Counted from the first letter of the stretch, positions 19,867-28,777 are shown. The stretch: 64,000 nucleotides of DNA from Micromonospora halophytica (GCF_900090245.1 NZ_FMDN01000019.1:1-64000), one strand, 5' to 3'. Program-made: numbers and translations. Notes: a model not told the origin generated them from the letters alone.

Positions 19867-20262
19867 ATGAGCGAGACAGCGGCGCTGCGGAACACCCGGC
19901 AACGCACGGCGGTGAGCGCACTGCTCGCCGAGGTGGAGGGCTTCCACAGCGCGCAGGACCTGCACGCCATGCTGCGGCAGCGGGGCGAGCGGGTCGGGCT
20001 CACCACCGTCTACCGCACCCTGCAGGGGCTCGCCGACGCGGGTGAGATCGACGTGATGCGCCCGCCGGGCGGCGAGCACCTCTACCGCCGGTGCAGCGAG
20101 GGGCACCACCACCACCTGGTCTGCCGGGGCTGCGGCCGGACGGTCGAGGTGGCCGGCCCGGCCGTGGAGACCTGGGCGGAGCGGGTGGCGGCCCAGCACG
20201 GCTTCTCCGACGTCAGTCACACCATGGAGATCTTCGGCACCTGCCCGCGATGCACCGGCTGA
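19867..20262 (+). CDS. zur: Zinc uptake regulator, Fur family
   Basis: 131 residues. The DNA-binding helix is in VGLTTVYRTLQGLADAGEID. The structural-zinc Cys pairs are CRGC and CPRC, and regulatory metal ligands lie in the His cluster GHHHHLVCRGC. Fur-family identity is certain. Assignment to Zur rests on the adjoining smtB and znuACB genes and on the Zur-like palindrome upstream of znuA. It probably represses znuACB when zinc is sufficient. ATG preceded by an AAAGGCGGGG ribosome-binding site. Confidence 0.93.
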   Translation: MSETAALRNTRQRTAVSALLAEVEGFHSAQDLHAMLRQRGERVGLTTVYRTLQGLADAGEIDVMRPPGGEHLYRRCSEGHHHHLVCRGCGRTVEVAGPAVETWAERVAAQHGFSDVSHTMEIFGTCPRCTG

Positions 20263-20313
20263 CCGACGTCGCGGGGGATGCCGGGTGCGGCCCGCCGTGG
20301 CACGCTGTCCGGC

Positions 20314-20919
20314 GTGAAGATCTACGCTGATCGCTCCCCCGTCTTCCTCCGCCAGCTGCTCACCGACCTGCTCGTGGCCGTCTGGGTGTACGCGGCGATC
20401 CGCTTCGCCCTGTGGCTGCACGACCTGGTGCAGCGGCTCGCCGTACCCGGTCGGAAGCTGGAGGGGGCGGGCGGCGGCCTCGCCGACAACCTGGCCGAAG
20501 CGGGCGGCAAGGTCGGCCGGGTGCCGCTGGTCGGCGACGAGCTGACCGCGCCCTTCACGCGGGCCGCGGACGCCGCCCGCTCGGTCGCCGAGGCGGGCCG
20601 CGACCAGCAGGAACTGGTCGGCCAGCTGGCCCTGGCGTTGAGCGTCGCGGCACTGGTCTTCCCGCTCGGGCTGGTGCTGTTCGGCTGGCTGCCGTTGCGG
20701 GTCCGGTGGATGCGCCGGGCGGCCTCGGCGAAGGCGCTCGCCGCCGCGCCGGCCGGACGGGACCTGCTGGCCCTGCGCGCACTGGTCGGCCAGCCGCTGC
20801 GGAAGCTGACGACAATCGATCCGGACGTGGCCGAGGCGTGGCGGCGCGGCGACGACGCCACCGTCGACGCGCTCGCCGCGCTGGAGCTGCGGCGGCTCGG
20901 CCTGCGGAGCGGCCGCTGA
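20314..20919 (+). CDS. Membrane protein of unknown function, two helices
   Basis: 201 residues from a GTG. Helix 1 is at about residues 16-35 (LLTDLLVAVWVYAAIRFALW). A Gly/Ala-rich linker (VPGRKLEGAGGGLADN) and an amphipathic segment precede helix 2 at about 105-128 (LALALSVAALVFPLGLVLFG). The C-terminal ~75 residues are cytoplasmic and charged. No recognised domain. It follows zur by 50 bp on the same strand and may be read from the same promoter. Confidence 0.72.
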   Translation: MKIYADRSPVFLRQLLTDLLVAVWVYAAIRFALWLHDLVQRLAVPGRKLEGAGGGLADNLAEAGGKVGRVPLVGDELTAPFTRAADAARSVAEAGRDQQELVGQLALALSVAALVFPLGLVLFGWLPLRVRWMRRAASAKALAAAPAGRDLLALRALVGQPLRKLTTIDPDVAEAWRRGDDATVDALAALELRRLGLRSGR

Positions 20920-20982
20920 CCCGAGCCGCACCGGCCGCGACCCGCACCGGGCAGGCCGCGGCCTGTGCCGCGACGCCCGGGG

Positions 20983-22953
20983 TCAGCGCTGCGGCGGGAT
21001 GCGGCGGCGCACGTCCTCGGCGGTGGAGGGGCCGGCCTGCCAGCGGGCCACCCAGGGGGCGTCGGCCGGCGGGGTGATCACGCCCTCCTCCAGACCGGCG
21101 TACCGGCCGGCGAGGATACGCTTCGCGGCGGCCACGTCGACCGAGTCGGTGTTCTGCCACAGGGCGGTGAAGAGCTGCTCGACCCGGACCCGGGCCTGGC
21201 GGCAGAACAGGTCGGCCAGCTCGACGTTCTCCGGACGGGTGTCCTTCTCCGCGTACGCCCGGACGCAGACCGCGCTCATCGCGAACAGCTCCGCGCCGAT
21301 GTCCACCACCCGGCCCAGGAACGCCTGCTTGCGCTCCATCTTTCCCTGCCAGCGGGACATCGCGTAGAAGGTGGAGCGGGCCAGCTTGCGCCTGTACCGT
21401 TCGACCTGGCGCAGGTGGCCGGCGAGCGGCCCGAACTCGCCGTACGCGTTCGGGCTCTGGCCCCGGCCGACGGCGAGGGTGGGCAGCCACCTGGCGTAGA
21501 AGGCGCCGGCGCGTACCCCCGCCTTCGCCTTGCGGCCGAGGCCGGCGTCCGGGTCGATGATGTCGCCGGCGACCGAGAGGTGGGCGTCGACGGCCTCCCG
21601 GGCGATCAGCAGGTGCATGATCTCGGTCGAGCCCTCGAAGATCCGGTTGATCCGCAGGTCCCGGACGAGCTGCTCGACGGCGGCCGGGCGTTCGCCCCGG
21701 GCGGCGAGCGAGTCGGCCGTCTCGTAGCCGCGCCCGCCCCGGATCTGGACCAGCTCGTCGCCGATCTTCCAGGCCATCTCGCTGGCGTAGAGCTTCACCA
21801 GCGCCGCCTCGATCCGGATGTCGTTGCGGTCGTCGTCAGCGAGCAGGCAGCACAGGTCGAGCATGGTCTCCATGCCGTACGTGGTGGCGGCGATGAAGGC
21901 CAGCTTCTGGGCGACCGCCTCGTGCTCGCCGACCGGCCGGCCCCACTGCACCCGGTCGGCGGCCCACTCCCGAGCCACGTTCAACGCCCACTTGCCCGCG
22001 CCCACGCACATCGCCGGCAGCGACAGCCGGCCGGTGTTCAACGTGCTCAGGGCGATCTTCAGCCCCTTGCCCTCGCCGCCGATGACGTTCTCTTTCGGCA
22101 CGAAGACGTCGTGGAAGCGGGTGAGGCTGTTCTCCAGGCCGCGCAGGCCGACGAAGGCGTTGCGCCGCTCGACGGTGATGCCCTCGCTGTCGCCGTCCAC
22201 CACGAACGCGGTGATGCCGCCGCGCCGGCCCTCGCCGGCCGGGACGCGGGCCATCACCACCAGCAGGGTGGCGACGGTGCCGTTGGTGGCCCAGAGCTTG
22301 ACCCCGTTGAGCCGGTAGCCGGTGCCGTCGGCGGTCGGCTCGGCGACGGTGGCGAGCCGGGCCGGGTCGGAGCCGACATCCGGCTCGGTGAGCAGGAACG
22401 CGGAAACCTCGCCGGCGGCCAGCCGGGGCAGGAAGGCCTGCTTCTGCTCGTCGGTGCCGAACATCTTCAGCGGCTGCGGCACCCCGATGGACTGGTGGGC
22501 GGAGAGCAGCGCCCCGATCGCCGGGCTGACCGAACCGGCCAGCATCAGCGCCCGGCAGTAGTGCAGGTTGCTCAGGCCGAGCCCGCCGTACCTCCGATCG
22601 ATCTTCATGCCGAACGCGCCGAGCCGGGCCAGCCCGTGGAAGACCTCGTCGGGGATCCGGGCGTCCCGCTCGATGGCGGCGCCGTCCACCTCGGAGCGCA
22701 GGTACGCCTCGAAGTCGGCGAGAAACGCCTCGGCCCGGGCGTCGTCCGCCGGGTCGGAGCGGGGCCACGGGTCGATCAGGTCCAGCCGGAACCGGCCGAG
22801 GAAGAGTTCCCTGCCGAAACTGGGCCGGTCCCAGGCCGCCTCCCGGGCCGCCTCGGCGACCTGGCGGGCCTCCTTCTCGGACACCTGGCCCGCCTCGGCG
22901 GGCAGTGGCCCGGCGCCGTCGGCGGTGGATCGGTTGTGGTGCGTCGTGGTCAC
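20983..22953 (-). CDS. Acyl-CoA dehydrogenase family protein, long form
   Basis: 656 residues, longer than the usual 380-400 because of an N-terminal ~70-residue lead and a C-terminal helical extension. The ACAD core is intact: FLLTEPDVGSDPARL (FAD-binding), GVKLWATNG, NSLTRFHDVFVPKENV and RDLRINRIFEGSTEIM. The Glu before GST is a candidate catalytic base in this subgroup. It oxidises acyl-CoA to enoyl-CoA with FAD; chain-length preference is not readable. The GTG start has GAGGGGG upstream. A 37-bp inverted repeat lies 50 bp upstream and is probably an operator. Confidence 0.93.
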   Translation of the reverse strand: MTTTHHNRSTADGAGPLPAEAGQVSEKEARQVAEAAREAAWDRPSFGRELFLGRFRLDLIDPWPRSDPADDARAEAFLADFEAYLRSEVDGAAIERDARIPDEVFHGLARLGAFGMKIDRRYGGLGLSNLHYCRALMLAGSVSPAIGALLSAHQSIGVPQPLKMFGTDEQKQAFLPRLAAGEVSAFLLTEPDVGSDPARLATVAEPTADGTGYRLNGVKLWATNGTVATLLVVMARVPAGEGRRGGITAFVVDGDSEGITVERRNAFVGLRGLENSLTRFHDVFVPKENVIGGEGKGLKIALSTLNTGRLSLPAMCVGAGKWALNVAREWAADRVQWGRPVGEHEAVAQKLAFIAATTYGMETMLDLCCLLADDDRNDIRIEAALVKLYASEMAWKIGDELVQIRGGRGYETADSLAARGERPAAVEQLVRDLRINRIFEGSTEIMHLLIAREAVDAHLSVAGDIIDPDAGLGRKAKAGVRAGAFYARWLPTLAVGRGQSPNAYGEFGPLAGHLRQVERYRRKLARSTFYAMSRWQGKMERKQAFLGRVVDIGAELFAMSAVCVRAYAEKDTRPENVELADLFCRQARVRVEQLFTALWQNTDSVDVAAAKRILAGRYAGLEEGVITPPADAPWVARWQAGPSTAEDVRRRIPPQR

Positions 22954-23003
22954 GGCTGCCCCCTCGAACCTCGGTCCGGATGCGTCAACGTGCTCGACAC
23001 GAG

Positions 23004-23040
23004 CAACGCTACCCCCGGGTGTTACCCAGGGGTAGCGTTG
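23004..23040. promoter_or_regulatory. 37-bp inverted repeat upstream of the acyl-CoA dehydrogenase gene
   Basis: Outer 12-bp arms CAACGCTACCCC / GGGGTAGCGTTG enclose a second palindrome GGGT-GTT-ACCC. The nested symmetry, position 50 bp upstream of the GTG start and lack of a terminated gene at this point (the other neighbour, DUF6328, ends at 23082 on the same strand) favour an operator, for example of a TetR-family lipid regulator. A terminator cannot be excluded. Confidence 0.6.
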
Positions 23041-23081
23041 TGTGCACGTCCGATTTCCCGGCCGGTGACCGGCACAGCGGA

Positions 23082-23585
23082 TCAGTCGCCGGCCAACACC
23101 TTCGGGTCGTCATCATCGTCGTCGATGTCGTCCTCACCCCAGTTGCGGCGGGCGAACGGCAGGAACACCCAGAAGGTCAGGAACCACAGCGCGGCGATCC
23201 CGCTGAGCACGAAGGCGATGCTCCGGTCGAGCACGAAATCGGTGATCAGCAGCACCGCGCTGACCATCGAGATCAGCATGAAGGCGAGACCGCCGCTGGC
23301 CATCCGGTGCGCGAAGCGGACCAGCTCGGGCTTGCGGCCCTGACGGAAGAGCGCGCGGTGGAAGGCCACCGGCGAGATGATCATCGCGGTGGCGGCTGCC
23401 GCCGCCAGCAGCGCGACGATGTAGACGTCCTTCTGGAAGCCACTCGTCCGGTCGAACCCGGCGCTGAACGGCAGGGTGAGCAGGAAGGCGAAGAGGATCT
23501 GCACGCCGGTCTGCGCGACCCGCAACTCCTGGAGCAGGTCGGCGAAGTTGCGCTGCCAGCGCTGCCGATCAGATTCTCTGGACAC
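23082..23585 (-). CDS. DUF6328 family four-helix membrane protein
   Basis: 167 residues. NFADLLQELRVAQTGVQILF followed by AFLLTLPFSAGF is the typical start of DUF6328. Four membrane segments are seen: VQILFAFLLTLPF, VYIVALLAAAAATAMII, GLAFMLISMVSAVLLIT and AFVLSGIAALWFLTFWVFL. The tail is very acidic (EDDIDDDDDD). GTG start with a strong GGAGG ribosome-binding site. Function of the family is unknown. Confidence 0.8.
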   Translation of the reverse strand: MSRESDRQRWQRNFADLLQELRVAQTGVQILFAFLLTLPFSAGFDRTSGFQKDVYIVALLAAAAATAMIISPVAFHRALFRQGRKPELVRFAHRMASGGLAFMLISMVSAVLLITDFVLDRSIAFVLSGIAALWFLTFWVFLPFARRNWGEDDIDDDDDDPKVLAGD

Positions 23586-23797
23586 GCGCTACCTCCGGAT
23601 GAGACGGTACCGCCGGCCGGGCCCCGCCCGCCGGCAGCAACGCCTTTGCCCCCCGGCGTCCCGCGCGAAACCGGTTCACGACGGCGCGCCCTTCGTTCAC
23701 GACTGCGGGGCTCGCAGACCCGGCTCACTCCTCGCGCTCACGATGGCCGTCCTCGTTCACGACTGCGGGGCTCGCAAACCCGGCTCACTCCTCGCGC
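23586..23797. other. Intergenic region holding direct repeats
   Basis: No gene is supportable here. The region carries the duplicated 50-bp sequence described separately and a partial third copy (GGTTCACGACGGC at about 23673). Confidence 0.7.
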
Positions 23798-23802
23798 TCA
23801 CG
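23693..23802. repeat. Two direct copies of a 50-bp repeat, 60-bp period
   Basis: Units 23693-23742 and 23753-23802 both read TCGTTCACGACTGCGGGGCT, then CGCARACCCGGCTCACTCC, then TCGCGCTCACG, with one mismatch. The spacing is exactly 60 bp. The second copy runs 5 bp into the stop-codon end of the SIS gene. It resembles an interspersed repeat I associate with Micromonospora genomes; its function is unknown. Confidence 0.88.
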
Positions 23803-24547
23803 CACCCCGGCGGATGCGGCCGGCGTACCGGGCCTCCAGCGCGGCGTTGTGCGCGTCGCCGCCGGTGATGTTGGCCGACAGGTAGACCGGGGGCCGCACC
23901 CCGGCCGCGAGCAGCCGGGCCACCGTCTCGGCCACGATCTGCTGGGCCAGCAGGGCCGCCGTGATCGAGGAGACCGCGCCGACCGCGCCGCCGTCGGGCA
24001 GCGGCAGGGTCGCGTCGCCGTACGGGGCGCCGTTGTCCAGCACCACGTCGGCGAAGTCGGCGAGCTTGCGACCGGACGGGTGCCGGGAGGTCATCCGGGC
24101 GGAGTGCCGGGCCGAGGTGATCGCGACCAACCCGTGGCCGCGTTCCTTGACCACGGAGGCGAACTCCACCATCGCCCCGTTGACACCGGAGTTGGAGGCG
24201 AGCACGAACACGTCGGTGGGGCGTACCGGGGCCAGCTCGTAGAGCCGGTGCGCCACCGCGGGATCACGTTCCAGATGCGGGCCGAGGATGCCGGCCGGTT
24301 CGCCACCGAGCAGCACCAGGTCGCGCAGCGCGATCCGGTTCGTCGGCACCAGGCCGCCGGCCCGCCCGGCGATCTCCATGGCGAGGGCCTCGGAGTGGCC
24401 GGTGCCGAAGGCGTGGATCACCCCGTCGGCGCGCAGCGCCCCGGCCAGCAGGTCGGCCGCCCGGCCCACCGCCGCCCGCTGCTCGGCGGCCACCCGGCCG
24501 ATCGTCTGCGTGACCACCGCCAGGTAAGCCTCGGCGCTGACCGTCAT
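23798..24547 (-). CDS. SIS-domain sugar isomerase-type protein
   Basis: 249 residues. A phosphosugar isomerase-type SIS fold: GVIHAFGTGHSEALAMEIAGRAG (sugar-phosphate loop), VFVLASNSGVNGAMVEFASVVKERG and ITSARHSARMTSRHPSG. It matches the 'sugar isomerase domain-containing' group, which is often linked to amino-sugar use. No transporter or kinase adjoins it, so the substrate is unknown. ATG start. The 3' end overlaps the second copy of the 50-bp repeat by 5 bp. Confidence 0.87.
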   Translation of the reverse strand: MTVSAEAYLAVVTQTIGRVAAEQRAAVGRAADLLAGALRADGVIHAFGTGHSEALAMEIAGRAGGLVPTNRIALRDLVLLGGEPAGILGPHLERDPAVAHRLYELAPVRPTDVFVLASNSGVNGAMVEFASVVKERGHGLVAITSARHSARMTSRHPSGRKLADFADVVLDNGAPYGDATLPLPDGGAVGAVSSITAALLAQQIVAETVARLLAAGVRPPVYLSANITGGDAHNAALEARYAGRIRRGA

Positions 24548-24631
24548 GCGTCCTCCGTCCGTTCGTCGCTCCCGCCGGTGGTCGGCCCGCCGGACGGGTG
24601 GTGGGCGCGCGCCGACGCGCCGGGTACGACC

Positions 24632-25462
24632 TCAGGCCAGCCCGCGTACCCGGGCCAGGATCGCCTCGGCCAGCGGGCCCGGCGCCCGGTCGGGGATCCA
24701 GTGGGTCACCCCGGACAGCTCCACGAAGCGGTACTCACCGGCGACGTGGCGGGCACACGCCTCGGCGGCGGTCCGGCCGATGGCGAAGTCCTTGTCGCTC
24801 CAGACGTACGTGGTGGGCACGGTGACCGTCCCGATCCGGCCCAGGTCCGAGCTGGACATCGCCCGGTACCAGTTCAGCGCGGCGGTCAGCGCGCCCGGCT
24901 GGCGCATCGGTTCGGCGTACCGGGCGACCTGCCCGGCGTCGCCGAGCCCGGAGATCATCCTGCGCAGGACGGTCGCCCGGCCCGCGAGCAGCACCTTCTC
25001 CGCCGTGCCCCGCTGCCGGAACAGCATCATGTACGACGACCGCGCCTTCTGCTTCCGGTCGCGGGCCAGGGCGTACCCGAAGGCCGCCGGGTGCGGCACG
25101 GAGACGGCGGTCAGCGTACGGACCCGCTCCGGGTGGCCCGCCGCGAGCCCCCAGCCGACGGCGGCGCCCCAGTCGTGCCCGACCACGTGCGCGGCGTCGA
25201 CGCCCAGCGCGTCGAGCACCGCCACCGCGTCGGCGACCAACTCCGGCATCCGGTACGCCGACACCTCGGCCGGACGCGCCCCCGGCGAATAGCCCCGCTG
25301 GTCAAGCGCGTACGTGCGCAGCCCGGCGGCGTGCAGCGCGGGCGTCACCTCGTCCCACTCCCCACCGTGCTGAGGGAACCCGTGCAGCAGGAGGACGGGC
25401 TCGCCGCCCTCCGGACCGCCGGTGCGTACCTCGAACGTCAGCCCTCGTGCCTCGACCCGCAT
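24632..25462 (-). CDS. Alpha/beta-hydrolase, epoxide-hydrolase-like
   Basis: 276 residues. The oxyanion motif LLLHGFPQ, nucleophile elbow VVGHDWGAAVGW (Asp nucleophile, as in epoxide hydrolases and dehalogenases rather than Ser), acid in WSDKDFAIG and catalytic His in GVTHWIPD are present. A cap domain lies at about residues 135-200. ATG at 25462 with GGGTGG about 5 bp upstream; a GTG three codons earlier is possible. The physiological epoxide or ester is unknown. Confidence 0.87.
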   Translation of the reverse strand: MRVEARGLTFEVRTGGPEGGEPVLLLHGFPQHGGEWDEVTPALHAAGLRTYALDQRGYSPGARPAEVSAYRMPELVADAVAVLDALGVDAAHVVGHDWGAAVGWGLAAGHPERVRTLTAVSVPHPAAFGYALARDRKQKARSSYMMLFRQRGTAEKVLLAGRATVLRRMISGLGDAGQVARYAEPMRQPGALTAALNWYRAMSSSDLGRIGTVTVPTTYVWSDKDFAIGRTAAEACARHVAGEYRFVELSGVTHWIPDRAPGPLAEAILARVRGLA

Positions 25463-25583
25463 GCTCGCCACCCTACCGAGCCATCGATCGGCCGGCTTCC
25501 CCCGTCACGCCGTCGGCGGCGGTCGGCTGGGCCGTCGCCGCAGGTCGGTGCTAGCGTCTGGACCGAGACAACTTCACATCCGA

Positions 25584-25664
<81 letters not shown>

Positions 25665-25678
25665 TCGGTCGACCTCCA

Positions 25679-25711
25679 GCCGCGCCGCCGTCCGGTCCCA
25701 CCGGGCGCGGC
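25679..25711 (+). terminator. Putative expression-platform hairpin of the TPP riboswitch
   Basis: Arms GCCGCGCC (25679-25686) and GGCGCGGC (25704-25711) around an 17-base loop, followed by a pyrimidine-rich stretch (GTGCGTCCTCTCCTGG). It lies between the aptamer and ykoE and is a candidate conditional terminator. Whether control is transcriptional or translational is not proven. Confidence 0.5.
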
Positions 25712-25754
25712 GTGCGTCCTCTCCTGGTTCTCCACCGTTGAACTGGGAGCGCTC

Positions 25755-26339
25755 ATGAACCACACCACCACCCACCGGTGGCGCACCCTCGACATCGTCA
25801 TCGCGGCGGTGCTCGGGGTCGCCTTCGGCGTCATCTTCTGGGCGTGGGGCCTGCTCTGGAACGGCCCGGCGGACGCGATCCCGCTGCCCGGGCGGGCCGC
25901 CATCTACGGCGTCTGGCTGGTGCCGGCCGTCCTCGGCGGGCTGATCATCCGCAAGCCGGGGGCCGCCTTCTTCACCCTCACCGTCGCCGCGCTGGTGTCG
26001 GTGGCGCTGGGCAGCAGCTGGGGCTGGACGCTGGTCATCCAGGGCCCGCTGGAGGCGGCGGCCGCGGAGCTCGCCTTCGCCGCGTTCGCCTACCGCAACT
26101 TCCGGCTGCCCGTCGCGCTGCTGGCCGCGACCCTGGCCGGGCTGGCCGCCGCGCTCTACGACGTCTTCGTCTGGTACCCGGAGACGGCCTGGGGCAGCTT
26201 CCGGCTCCCGTACATCCTGATCACCGCCGCCAGCTCGCTGGTGGTCGCCGGCTTCGGCGCCGTCGCCCTCACCCGCGCCCTCGCGAACACCGGCGTCCTC
26301 GACCGTTTCCCCGCCGGCCGCGAACGCCCCGCCGTCTGA
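25755..26339 (+). CDS. ykoE: Thiamine-precursor ECF transporter substrate-binding (S) component
   Basis: 194 residues and six hydrophobic segments. WRTLDIVIAAVLGVAFGVIF and AIYGVWLVPAVLGGLIIRKPGAA are typical of YkoE, the S-component for hydroxymethylpyrimidine/thiamine. GWTLVIQGPLEAAAAELAF contributes to the ligand pocket in the family. ATG with GGGAG about 6 bp upstream. It is under the TPP riboswitch and is followed by the energising ATPase and T component. Confidence 0.92.
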   Translation: MNHTTTHRWRTLDIVIAAVLGVAFGVIFWAWGLLWNGPADAIPLPGRAAIYGVWLVPAVLGGLIIRKPGAAFFTLTVAALVSVALGSSWGWTLVIQGPLEAAAAELAFAAFAYRNFRLPVALLAATLAGLAAALYDVFVWYPETAWGSFRLPYILITAASSLVVAGFGAVALTRALANTGVLDRFPAGRERPAV

Positions 26340-26457
26340 CCGCCCTCCCCCGGACACCCAGGTTGATCATGACGTCGACGGCGGTGCGGAGCTGCCCGGA
26401 AACCGCCGTCGACGTCGGGTCCGACGGGACAGGGTGGGGCGTGGAGGGAGGACCGGC

Positions 26458-27885
26458 GTGGCGGCGGTGACACTGCGCGGGTTCGGCTGGCGGCACGCCG
26501 GGCGCAGGCGCTGGGCACTGCGCGGGGTGGACCTGCGGATCGAGGCGGGCGAACGGGTGCTGCTGCTCGGGCCGTCCGGCGCCGGCAAGAGCACCCTGCT
26601 GGCCGCCCTGGCCGGGCTGCTGCCGGAGGACTCCGGCGAACAGCAGGGCACCGTCGAGATCGACGGCCTCGACCCGCGCAAGGCCCGCGAGCGGGTCGGC
26701 ATCGTCTTCCAGGACCCGGAGTCGCAGCTGGTGATGGCCCGCTGCGGGGACGACGTCGCGTTCGGGCTGGAGAACCGCGGGGTGCCGACCGACGAGATCT
26801 GGCCCCGGGTGGACGAGGCGCTGCGCCGGGTCGGCTTCCCGTACCACCGGGAGCGGGCCACCGCCGCCCTCTCCGGCGGCGAGCAGCAGCGCCTCGCCCT
26901 GGCCGGCGCGCTCGTCCTGCGCCCCGGGCTGCTGCTGCTCGACGAGCCGACCGCCAACCTCGACCCGGCCGGCGGCGAGCTGGTCCGGCGGGCGGTCGCC
27001 GGCGCGCTGGACGCCGACACCACCCTGATCCTGGTCGAGCACCGGGTGGCCGACGCGCTGCCACTGGTCGACCGGGTGGTGGTGCTGGAGGCCGGCGGCG
27101 GGGTCCGCGCGGACGGCCCGCCGGAGGCGGTCTTCGCCGCGTACGGCGACGCGCTCGCCGACGAGGGCGTCTGGGTGCCCGGCCACCCGATCCCACCCCG
27201 ACACGCCACCGCGTCGGCCGGGGAGGCGTTGCTCGCCGCCGAGCGGGCCGGGCTGCCACCCCGGCTGGCCGCCACCGACCTTCGGGTACGCGCCGGTGAG
27301 GCGCTCGCCGTCCTCGGCCCGAACGGAGCCGGCAAGTCCACCCTGGCCCTGCTGCTCGGTGGGCTGCTGCGCCCCGGAAGCGGCCGGGTCGTCGCCACCG
27401 CGGCGCTGGCCGACCGGGACGCGGGCACTCCCCCGCACCGCTGGCGGGCACCCGCGCTGGCCCGCCGGATCGGCTCGGTCTTCCAGGACCCGGAGCACCA
27501 GTTCGTCACCGGCACCGTGCACGACGAACTGGCGCTCGGTCCGCGCCGCACCGGCCAGCCCGAGCCGGCGGTGCGGGCCACCGTGGACGCGCTGCTGGAC
27601 CGGTTGCGGCTGACGAAGCTGGCCGGGGCCAACCCGTACACCCTCTCCGGCGGGGAGGCGCGGCGGCTGAGCGTGGCGACCGCCCTGGCCACCGCGCCCC
27701 GCCTGCTCATCTGCGACGAACCCACCTTCGGCCAGGACCGGCGGACCTGGCGCGAACTGGTCGACCTCTTCGCCGACCTGCGCGACGCGGGGCACGGCGT
27801 CGTCACGGTCACCCACGACGCGGACTTCGTCGCCGCGCTCGCCGACCGCACCGTCACCCTGCGCCGCCCCGAGGACCGCACGTGA
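26458..27885 (+). CDS. ykoD: ECF transporter duplicated ATP-binding protein
   Basis: 475 residues with two ABC ATPase halves. The first has Walker A GPSGAGKST (38-46), signature LSGGEQQR and Walker B LLLLDEPT. The second has Walker A GPNGAGKST (about residue 290), signature LSGGEARR and LLICDEPT. The fused arrangement is that of YkoD in the YkoEDC HMP/thiamine system. GTG at 26458 is supported by GGAGGGAGGA 5-6 bp upstream. It overlaps ykoC by 4 bp (GTGA). Confidence 0.93.
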   Translation: MAAVTLRGFGWRHAGRRRWALRGVDLRIEAGERVLLLGPSGAGKSTLLAALAGLLPEDSGEQQGTVEIDGLDPRKARERVGIVFQDPESQLVMARCGDDVAFGLENRGVPTDEIWPRVDEALRRVGFPYHRERATAALSGGEQQRLALAGALVLRPGLLLLDEPTANLDPAGGELVRRAVAGALDADTTLILVEHRVADALPLVDRVVVLEAGGGVRADGPPEAVFAAYGDALADEGVWVPGHPIPPRHATASAGEALLAAERAGLPPRLAATDLRVRAGEALAVLGPNGAGKSTLALLLGGLLRPGSGRVVATAALADRDAGTPPHRWRAPALARRIGSVFQDPEHQFVTGTVHDELALGPRRTGQPEPAVRATVDALLDRLRLTKLAGANPYTLSGGEARRLSVATALATAPRLLICDEPTFGQDRRTWRELVDLFADLRDAGHGVVTVTHDADFVAALADRTVTLRRPEDRT

Positions 27886-28682
27886 TCAGCCTGGAACCCG
27901 TCGCCGAGCCCGGCGCGCCGTTGGCCCGGCGCAACCCGGTGGCGAAGCTCGCCGCGGCGCTGGTCTTCTCCGTCGTCATGGTCGCCACCCTGGACCCGGT
28001 CGCGCCGGCCATCGCCATCGCCGTCGAACTGGCCCTGCTGCCGCTGTTCGGGATCCGCTACCGGGTGCTGGCCCGGCGGGCGTTGCCGCTGCTCGTCGGC
28101 GGGTTCGGGATCGTGGTCACCCTGGTGCTCTTCGCCGCGGACCGCTCCGGCCGGGTGCTGCTGGACGCCGGGCCGCTGCTGGTCACCTCGGGGGTGCTGG
28201 TCACCGCGCTGGGCCTGGCACTGCGGATGTTCGCGGTCGCCCTGCCCGGGATCATCGTCTTCGCCACCACCGACCCGACCGACCTGGCCGACGCGCTGGT
28301 CCAGAACGCGAAGGCACCGGCCCGGTTCGCGATCGGCGCGCTGGCGGCATTCCGGCTGGTGCCGCTGCTCGGCCAGGAGTGGCAGATGATCGAGATGGCC
28401 CGCCGGGCGCGGGGCGTGGACGCCGGCCGTAACCCGGTGGCCCGGCTGCGGCTGTTCACCTCGACGGCGTTCGCCCTGCTGGTGGGCGCGATCCGGCGGG
28501 GCACCCGGCTCGCGGTGGCGATGGACGCCCGCGGCTTCGACGCCGGCACCCCGCGTACGGTCGCCCGCCGGCAGCACTTCGGCACGGCGGACGGCCTGCT
28601 GGTCGCCGGGGCGGCGGTGCTGGCCGGGGCGGCGCTGGCGGTCAGCGTCGCGCTCGGCACCTTCCGCCCGCTGATCGGCTGA
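27882..28682 (+). CDS. ykoC: ECF transporter transmembrane (T) component
   Basis: 266 residues. A CbiQ/EcfT-like membrane protein starting PLARRNPVAKLAAALVFSVVM. The two coupling-helix motifs, with Ala-Arg-Gly and Ala-Arg-Gly-type cores, are EMARRARGVDAGRNP and VAMDARGFDAGTPRT; they contact the ATPase halves. It completes the ykoEDC operon (overlap with ykoD). Substrate assignment follows the TPP riboswitch and YkoE. Confidence 0.92.
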   Translation: MISLEPVAEPGAPLARRNPVAKLAAALVFSVVMVATLDPVAPAIAIAVELALLPLFGIRYRVLARRALPLLVGGFGIVVTLVLFAADRSGRVLLDAGPLLVTSGVLVTALGLALRMFAVALPGIIVFATTDPTDLADALVQNAKAPARFAIGALAAFRLVPLLGQEWQMIEMARRARGVDAGRNPVARLRLFTSTAFALLVGAIRRGTRLAVAMDARGFDAGTPRTVARRQHFGTADGLLVAGAAVLAGAALAVSVALGTFRPLIG

Positions 28683-28777
28683 CCCCCGGCGGCCGGCGGG
28701 CACCGCCGACACACCGCTGACCGCTCCCGACCGGGCACCGTGGCGCACCACGGGGCGCCGGCCGGGAGCCGGGCCGG

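Noticed and set aside
23693..23802. Direct repeats as a CRISPR array
   Set aside because: Only two full copies, repeat unit longer than its spacer (50 versus 10 bp), no cas genes.
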